Position numbers and translations under genes: made by a program. The notes under the pieces were generated by a model. That model made no database searches. It saw nothing but the letters and a program-made list of their open reading frames with translations, and was not told the origin of the DNA. A stretch of 64,000 nucleotides of DNA, from positions 2,011,001-2,075,000 of the forward strand of contig NZ_JAGGNA010000001.1 in NCBI RefSeq assembly GCF_017875765.1, written 5' to 3'. Position 1 is the first letter of the stretch. Every line of letters starts with the position of its first letter. The stretch comes from Flavobacterium sp. CG_23.5. Lineage in GTDB: Bacteria > Bacteroidota > Bacteroidia > Flavobacteriales > Flavobacteriaceae. Of this stretch, positions 58,866 through 64,000 are shown in pieces.

Positions 58866-59561
58866 AATATAGAAAATAAGTCCAATATTCAATGACTTCA
58901 AAACAATCGGTTCCCCGTCTATTTTCGCCGATTTAAATAAGGAATTTAAACCATAATAAGCATACACATTAATAGTATTATAACCCGTCGCAATATACGC
59001 CCCATAAAGAAGTTTATTGAAATCCTTATTGCTTGTAACTATGATTTTACCTTGCGCATCTTGAAAAATAGATCGGTCATGAATCACATAACTGAATTTC
59101 AACCCTCCATAAATTCTCCAAAACTTATGGCTTTCATAAGTCGAAGTCCGCCATCTAAACTCTAGAGGTACCTCCACTAAAATCTGGGAAAATTTATTTT
59201 TATTGTAACTTGTTTCGGAATCAATAATCGAATAGGTTGGCGCCTGATCTGATTTATAAATGGCTAGATTTTGATTGTAATTGTTATACGCAAAACCAAT
59301 TCCAGAAGCTATTGCAACCGTTCTATTTTTGTTTATAGGCATGTCTCTTACGAAGCCCCCTGAAAATCCAGTTGACAATTTGCTTTGAGACAAATCAGCA
59401 GGTTTATTTGTTAACGTATTATATGTAAATCCAAAATAAAATTGATCTTCTCTATATAATGAATCGATTTTTACTTTTGAATCACTCTCAACAGCGGTCT
59501 TTTCTTGTGAAAAAACATTGGAAATGGAAAGAAAAAGAAAACAACTTAGAAATAATCGCAT
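58860..59561 (-). CDS. Outer membrane beta-barrel protein (PorT-family-like)
   Basis: 233 residues. Signal peptide (MRLFLSCFLFLSISNVFSQ). DSLYREDQFYFGFTYNTLTNKP and SQILVEVPLEFRWRTS, YIATGYNTINVYAYYGLNSLFK and the hydrophobic last strand LKSLNIGLIFYIL fit the PorT/OMP_b-brl_2 barrels. A role in type IX secretion (as PorT) is possible but not shown; the gene context is not that of sprT. Confidence 0.78.
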   Translation of the reverse strand: MRLFLSCFLFLSISNVFSQEKTAVESDSKVKIDSLYREDQFYFGFTYNTLTNKPADLSQSKLSTGFSGGFVRDMPINKNRTVAIASGIGFAYNNYNQNLAIYKSDQAPTYSIIDSETSYNKNKFSQILVEVPLEFRWRTSTYESHKFWRIYGGLKFSYVIHDRSIFQDAQGKIIVTSNKDFNKLLYGAYIATGYNTINVYAYYGLNSLFKSAKIDGEPIVLKSLNIGLIFYIL

Positions 59562-59770
59562 ACAGTTTTAGTTTTTAAAATGATTTATTCTTATTATTTT
59601 CCTTTTTGATGATACAAATATAAGATATTGGTGGTTTTCTAAGGCCTTTCACTATCAAATTTTGTAGGAGCCAACATAAATTATGGATTAGAAACAAATC
59701 TTTTTAAAAAATATAGAGAAAACCTGAGGATTTAAAAATCGTCAGGTTTTACATTTTTTCGGTATCGTGA

Positions 59771-59825
59771 AGATGCACGATTGTAGGGATGCACGATTGT
59801 AGAGATGCACTGCAGTCATCTCTAC
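59771..59825. repeat. GATGCACGATTGTAG tandem plus GAGATGCACTGCAGT element
   Basis: GATGCACGATTGTAG occurs twice, followed by AGAGATGCACTGCAGTCATCTCTAC, a version of the palindrome family at 27638 and 53827 that lacks GC in one arm. It follows the PfkB kinase gene (minus) and lies in the 281-bp gap, which otherwise has no recognised feature. Confidence 0.7.
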
Positions 59826-59842
59826 ATCTGAATTATATTTAT

Positions 59843-60775
59843 TTATTTATTTTTCAACCAATCAAACAATCGTTGTGCATCTTCTCGTTTAAACAATTGG
59901 GTTCCTTCATTCATCGTAGCCGCTGATCCACATGCCACTCCCCAACGGATTACTTCTTTCAGACTTTTATTCTGCGATAGCGCCCAAACCATTCCTCCCA
60001 CCATACTGTCACCCGCACCAACGGTACTTTTTTTGGCTACATGAGGAGCAGGGACAAATTCGTAAGAGTCTTTTGTGACTAAAACCGCTCCCTGTGGACC
60101 GAGCGAAACCACCACAATTTCGGCTCCGCCATTTGAGATAATTTGCTTGGCTGCGGCATTTACTTCTTCCAGTTCCAATCTTTCTACACCAATGAGTTTT
60201 GCCAGTTCGCCCACATTGGGTTTGATTAAGTAAACACCCACTTCCAAAACCTTTTTTAAGGCTTCTCCAGAAGTATCCACAATCACTTTTACATCAGATT
60301 CTTTTGCTGTCTCTGCAATTTTTTGATAAAAATCAACCGATAAATCTTTGTTCAAACCCCCGCTTACAACCAAAAATTTAGGTTTTAGTTCTTGAATAGT
60401 TTGAATTATTTTGCCTTTTTCAGCAGCGGTAATTGTTGGTCCCGGAAAACTAAAACGATACTGAGAATTGGTATTGTCATCAACAGCAACGAAACTTTCT
60501 CTTGTCCAATCCTGAATTTCTATAGCTTTATATTCTATTGATTCTTTATTTACCAGCTCTTTCAGCATTGTGCCCATTGGTCCACCAGAAGTAAATACAG
60601 CCAAGGAAGTCCCTCCTAATCGAGAAATTGCTTTTGACACATTGATTCCTCCGCCACCGGCATCGTATAGTGGTTCTTCGCATCGAATTTTCTGCTCGGC
60701 TACCAGACCTTTAAAATGAGTGCTTTTGTCCAAAGCCGGATTAACCGTTATGGTAACTATATCAAATGGTTTCAT
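59843..60775 (-). CDS. 1-phosphofructokinase-family hexose kinase (PfkB)
   Basis: 310 residues. VTITVNPALDKSTHFKGLV at the N-terminus, GGGGINVSKAISRLGG (substrate loop) and KKSTVGAGDSMVGGMVWAL (PfkB signature 2 with the catalytic Asp of GAGD) mark the 1-PFK/tagatose-6-P kinase subgroup. It phosphorylates a sugar phosphate, probably fructose 6- or 1-phosphate. No PTS genes are adjacent, so a role in F6P phosphorylation is more likely than fructose PTS. Confidence 0.88.
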   Translation of the reverse strand: MKPFDIVTITVNPALDKSTHFKGLVAEQKIRCEEPLYDAGGGGINVSKAISRLGGTSLAVFTSGGPMGTMLKELVNKESIEYKAIEIQDWTRESFVAVDDNTNSQYRFSFPGPTITAAEKGKIIQTIQELKPKFLVVSGGLNKDLSVDFYQKIAETAKESDVKVIVDTSGEALKKVLEVGVYLIKPNVGELAKLIGVERLELEEVNAAAKQIISNGGAEIVVVSLGPQGAVLVTKDSYEFVPAPHVAKKSTVGAGDSMVGGMVWALSQNKSLKEVIRWGVACGSAATMNEGTQLFKREDAQRLFDWLKNK

Positions 60776-60850
60776 TTTTATAAATTTAATAACTTAAAGA
60801 TGCGAAAAAAACGGCGAAAATTGATGCAATTCAAGGCGAAAATTTCTTTG

Positions 60851-60858
60851 TATATTTG
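60851..60858 (+). promoter_or_regulatory. thiL -7 element (TATATTTG)
   Basis: TAnnTTTG match, about 70 bases before the chosen thiL start. Confidence 0.4.
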
Positions 60859-60924
60859 CAGCCTGAAAACTTTTGTAAATTAACATAAATGAATGAAGCG
60901 ATTGCTTCGTTCCTCGCAACAATC

Positions 60925-61974
60925 ATGATCGAAGATAAAACCCCACAACGCACGAGTATCGCACAATTAGGAGAATTTGGATTGATAGACCATTTGACAA
61001 AAAACTTTGAAATCAACCAGCCTTCCACTATAAAAGGAATTGGTGATGATGCTGCTGTTTTGGATTTTAAAGACAAGAAAGTAGTAGTCTCTACCGATTT
61101 ATTGATTGAAGGCGTACATTTTGATTTGGCTTATATGCCGTTAAAACATTTAGGGTATAAAGCAGTCGTTGTAAATATCTCTGATATTTGTGCGATGAAT
61201 GCTAAAGCGACACAAATTACGGTTTCAGTGGCCGTTTCTAATCGTTTTCCATTAGAAGCTTTAGACGAATTATTTGCAGGAATTACGCATGCTGCCAATG
61301 AATATAAAGTAGACGTTATTGGTGGTGATACTACCTCATCACAAAAAGGATTAATCATCAGTATTACCGCTATTGGCGAGGCTAATGAAGAAGAAATCAT
61401 TTATAGAAATGGTGCAAAACAAACTGATTTATTAGTCGTAACAGGTGATCTTGGTGCTGCGTATATGGGTTTACAGGTTTTGGAACGCGAGAAACAAGTA
61501 TTTCAGGTGAATCCAAATTCACAGCCTGATTTAGACGCTTACACCTATCTTATAGAACGACAATTAAAACCCGAAGCACGAAAAGATGTACGTACTCTGT
61601 TACATGCCTTAGAAATAAAACCAACTTCAATGATTGACATTTCGGACGGATTATCATCTGAAATTATGCATTTGTGCAAACAGTCAAAAGTGGGTTGTAA
61701 TTTATATGAAGATAAATTGCCAATCGATCCGCAGTTTATAAACGTATGCGAAGAATTCAATATTGATAGCACAACGGTAGCAATAAACGGTGGTGAAGAT
61801 TATGAATTACTTTTCACTATTGCCATGGAAGATTTTGAAAAAATAAAAGGAAATCCAAATTTTACCATTATTGGTCACATGACACAAGAAAGTGAAGGAA
61901 TTCATTTAGTGACTAGAGCTAATACTCGAATTGCTTTAAAAGCACGCGGATGGGATGCTATCCGAGAAGAATAA
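60925..61974 (+). CDS. thiL: Thiamine-phosphate kinase
   Basis: 349 residues from the ATG at 60925 (MIEDKTPQRTSIAQLGEFGLIDHLTKNF). The upstream ATG at 60889 adds 12 residues encoded by a GAAGCGATTGCTTC repeat-like stretch and is less likely. KGIGDDAAVLDF, STDLLIEGVHFDL, VVNISDICAMNAKATQITVSVAVS and GGDTTSSQKGLIIS give the Asp-rich metal/ATP sites of the PurM-like fold. It phosphorylates thiamine monophosphate to thiamine diphosphate. Confidence 0.94.
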   Translation: MIEDKTPQRTSIAQLGEFGLIDHLTKNFEINQPSTIKGIGDDAAVLDFKDKKVVVSTDLLIEGVHFDLAYMPLKHLGYKAVVVNISDICAMNAKATQITVSVAVSNRFPLEALDELFAGITHAANEYKVDVIGGDTTSSQKGLIISITAIGEANEEEIIYRNGAKQTDLLVVTGDLGAAYMGLQVLEREKQVFQVNPNSQPDLDAYTYLIERQLKPEARKDVRTLLHALEIKPTSMIDISDGLSSEIMHLCKQSKVGCNLYEDKLPIDPQFINVCEEFNIDSTTVAINGGEDYELLFTIAMEDFEKIKGNPNFTIIGHMTQESEGIHLVTRANTRIALKARGWDAIREE

Positions 61975-61989
61975 AAATTTTAAATAAAC

Positions 61990-62025
61990 AAAAAAAACGA
62001 CATTTGAGAAAATGTCGTTTTTTTT
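61990..62025. terminator. Bidirectional terminator between thiL and the response regulator
   Basis: AAAAAAACGACAT-TTGAGAAA-ATGTCGTTTTTTTT: a stem of about 14 bp with A and T runs on both sides. Confidence 0.88.
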
Positions 62026-62046
62026 GTTTATTGAATTTAAAAAGCA

Positions 62047-62742
62047 TTAAAAAAGTAACCCTCTGCTTTTAGCTTCTCGAACTAATTCAATGTCGCTACC
62101 TTCTTCTACTTTTAACAATTCTTTTAAGTTTATTTTTCTTCTTTCAATTGCACCTAAAGATATTGGGATATATTGCGGAATATCATTCATCTTGGTTCCT
62201 TTTGATAAATGAAACAAAATTTGTTTGTCAAATTGGTCAATTTCGATAGTATCTTCTTCAGACAAGTTCAGCATTTTTACAACTGATTCGCTATAATAGG
62301 TTTTGCCTTTTATAACTTTATCAAAAGCAAAAAGTAATTCGTCAAATGTCAAATCATTTTTTATTACCAAACCACTTGGGTTGATGGTTTTGATAATGGT
62401 TTTAATTTTCAACAATTCAGTATACATCGTAAGCAAAATAATTTTGCAACTGGGCATGTATTCAGAAATCAATTTAGCTAAATCCTCTCCGTTATAAATC
62501 CCTTTTTCTTCGTACGGCGGCATACTTATATCTAAAAAAGCAATGTCAAAAATTGTTGAATCTGGGTTTGTAACAATATTATATGCCGATTCACAATCTT
62601 TGGCCTGACTAATAAAAAATTCAAATTCTTTTGGATTATATCTTGTAATCGCATTTTTATACCCTTCAATAATAAAAGGATGATCATCAACAATCAGTAT
62701 ATTATTTTTAATCATTGTCTTTGCATTTGAGGCAATTGTCAT
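62047..62742 (-). CDS. Two-component response regulator
   Basis: 231 residues (222 from an inner ATG at 62715, MIKNNILIVDDHPFI, which fits the domain start better). Receiver domain with the Asp pair in LIVDDHP, the phosphorylation site in IAFLDISMPPYEEKG, and ILLTMYTE plus GLVIKND for the conserved Thr/Lys. The C-terminal ~70 residues (DQFDKQILFHLSKGTKMNDIPQYIPISLGAIERRKINLKELL) look like a diverged LuxR-type HTH. It follows the kinase gene by 2 bp and is its likely partner. Confidence 0.88.
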   Translation of the reverse strand: MTIASNAKTMIKNNILIVDDHPFIIEGYKNAITRYNPKEFEFFISQAKDCESAYNIVTNPDSTIFDIAFLDISMPPYEEKGIYNGEDLAKLISEYMPSCKIILLTMYTELLKIKTIIKTINPSGLVIKNDLTFDELLFAFDKVIKGKTYYSESVVKMLNLSEEDTIEIDQFDKQILFHLSKGTKMNDIPQYIPISLGAIERRKINLKELLKVEEGSDIELVREAKSRGLLF

Positions 62743-62744
62743 TT

Positions 62745-64000
62745 CTATGTAAGTATTTGTGTGTTTTCAAATGGAACTGCAATCGTAATAATTGTTCCGT
62801 TTCCTTTTTTTGATTGTATATCAACCGTTCCATTGCATTCTATGGTACGAGATTGTATGTTTTGCAATCCAATTCCTTTTTTCATTTTATTTATATCGAA
62901 TCCCTTTCCATCATCACTTATGGTTAAAAATAAATCGCCATCCATTTTTTTGAGTTCCACTTTAATGGTATTTGCTTCAGCATACTTGTTGATATTTTGA
63001 AGTGATTCTTGAATAATTCGATATAAATTTATTTTACTGGAATTGCTCAATAACTCCCATTTTATTTTCCGATCAATGACCGCTATCAATTTGGGTTTGA
63101 ATGTCTTTTTTTGATCTTCAAGTAAATTATCTACAATCGCAACGAAGTTATTAATTAATTCCGATTTCTCTCTATTCAAATCATGCGAAATTTCACGAAT
63201 ATCCTGTTCTATATTTTTTAATTCCGACAGATAATTATTTCTTCTTTGAATTGCAGTTTCATCATCAATTTTATTTAAACTATCTAAGTTCATCCTAATG
63301 CCAAACATTCGTCCCAACACGCCATCATGCAACTCCTGGGCAACACGTTTCTTCTCTTTAACTCTATTGGTTTCTATGGTGTTTTGCTGCGAAATCATCA
63401 GATTATAGATTTCCTCATTCACCTTTTGCTGTTCTTGTTTGAATACCAATTCTCTGTTTTTAGTTTTTTGAGCCTTGATTATGTATAAAAACAGCCCCAC
63501 TAATGCAAATGCACTAAAACCAAATAACAAATTCCGGTTTTTAGCCGCCAAGTCTGTATTTTCATCTTTTATTACATCTGTCTCATACTCGATCCTAGAG
63601 AATTTATCTCCCATTTTTCGTTCTGCCTTTTGCAACTCTTCATTGATACGAATATATTCTTTACTATAAATCGCTTCCTTTTTGGGTTCAATAATTGCCA
63701 ATTGATTCAATGCAACCAAAACATCTCTAGAAACACTAGTATTTCTAGCTAGGAGAAGTGCTTGTTTAGAATATTTAATCGCCTTGACAGTATCGCTTTT
63801 TGAAGCAAAATATTCTGATAAATGGATTTTATTGATAAATATTCCAGAAGTTAATTTTAAACTATCTCTCAGTTTCAACGACTGGTAAAATAGTTGCGGC
63901 AAGCCTTCAGTTTCTTTTAATTTAAATTTAGAATAGGCCAAATTATCCAACAACATCGCATAAATGGTTGGTTTTTCAATAGCTAGGTTGTTTTGTTCCA
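62745..64000 (-). CDS. Sensor histidine kinase with TPR-like sensor part (partial)
   Basis: At least 418 residues, open to the window edge, so the N-terminus is missing. The visible N-terminal part has TPR-like helices (DNLAYSKFKLKETEGLPQLFYQSLKLRDSL, KAIKYSKQALLLARNTS), then one membrane helix (LLFGFSAFALVGLFLYII), a coiled coil, the HisKA_3 phosphoacceptor KKRVAQELHDGVLGRMFGIRMNLDSL and the HATPase with NLYRIIQESLQNINKYAEA and DDGKGFD...GIGLQNIQSR. This is the NarL/DesK-like class, common in flavobacteria. Signal unknown. Confidence 0.92.
   Translation of the reverse strand, partial: EQNNLAIEKPTIYAMLLDNLAYSKFKLKETEGLPQLFYQSLKLRDSLKLTSGIFINKIHLSEYFASKSDTVKAIKYSKQALLLARNTSVSRDVLVALNQLAIIEPKKEAIYSKEYIRINEELQKAERKMGDKFSRIEYETDVIKDENTDLAAKNRNLLFGFSAFALVGLFLYIIKAQKTKNRELVFKQEQQKVNEEIYNLMISQQNTIETNRVKEKKRVAQELHDGVLGRMFGIRMNLDSLNKIDDETAIQRRNNYLSELKNIEQDIREISHDLNREKSELINNFVAIVDNLLEDQKKTFKPKLIAVIDRKIKWELLSNSSKINLYRIIQESLQNINKYAEANTIKVELKKMDGDLFLTISDDGKGFDINKMKKGIGLQNIQSRTIECNGTVDIQSKKGNGTIITIAVPFENTQILT

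Overview
The window looks like a chromosomal segment of a Flavobacterium or close relative (Bacteroidota). The base composition is AT-rich. Promoters fit the flavobacterial sigma-A pattern (TTG, 17-23 bases, TAnnTTTG), for example before leuC, asd, hpf and a tRNA-Asp. Lineage-typical genes include a DnaE fused to an N-terminal proofreading exonuclease, a MurF-alanine racemase fusion, a TonB-dependent receptor with a carboxypeptidase-regulatory-like N-terminus, and many short Bacteroidota lipoproteins. Almost all of it is housekeeping or metabolic chromosome. I see no prophage, transposase, integrase or CRISPR array.

Layout. 1-3163 (minus): ruvC, a membrane protein, hemW, a cyclase-family hydrolase and an acetyltransferase cut by the window edge. 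3254-6934: a flippase-like protein with an overlapping glycosyltransferase, two small exported proteins and a DUF456 membrane protein. 6980-8462: a rearranged tRNA-Asp locus with two intact tRNA-Asp genes, four truncated tRNA-Asp-like copies and two near-identical GIY-YIG ORFs. 8501-15855 (minus): DUF58 protein, thioredoxin, outer-membrane barrel and dnaE. 16287-21472: a DAB inorganic-carbon uptake locus (dabA, dabB, a small coiled-coil protein) divergent from a LysR regulator. 22103-27625: leucine operon leuC-leuD-GNAT-leuA-like-leuB. 27729-34950: RNA-binding protein, lipoprotein, rpsP-rimM-tRNA methyltransferase, glutaryl-CoA dehydrogenase, DUF3050, SGNH hydrolase and metallophosphoesterase. 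34978-39003 (minus): ferredoxin, NifU-like protein, Mrp ATPase, alkyltransferase-like protein, LysE exporter and trmB. 39162-42138: NTF2-like lipoprotein and AsmA-like protein. 42775-48466: three paralogous L,D-transpeptidases with hpf between the first two on the opposite strand. 48765-53734 (minus): prolyl oligopeptidase, TonB receptor and a His/Cys-rich small protein. 53894-58008 (minus): asd, mscL, murF-alr. 58260-64000: PAP2-like membrane protein, outer-membrane barrel, PfkB sugar kinase, thiL, and a response regulator with a sensor kinase that runs off the end.

The window is rich in short dispersed repeats. (1) A structured element of about 80-100 nt, probably RNA, occurs three times, each time just downstream of a gene on that gene's strand (5388, 10047, 48651). 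It may correspond to the Flavo-1 RNA motif. (2) A C-rich/G-rich element (CCCCCTAACCCCCAAAGGGGG-like) supplies the C-terminal codons of several proteins and forms a facing pair between leuC and leuD. (3) A GAGATGCACTGCAGTGCATCTC palindrome family occurs three times. (4) Small TTTAAAGTT tracts occur, one of them inside a glycosyltransferase gene.

The items most worth a second look are the GIY-YIG/tRNA-Asp array, the DAB locus with its paired operator-like palindromes and unknown small protein, the triplicated structured element, and the leuC-leuD hairpin.
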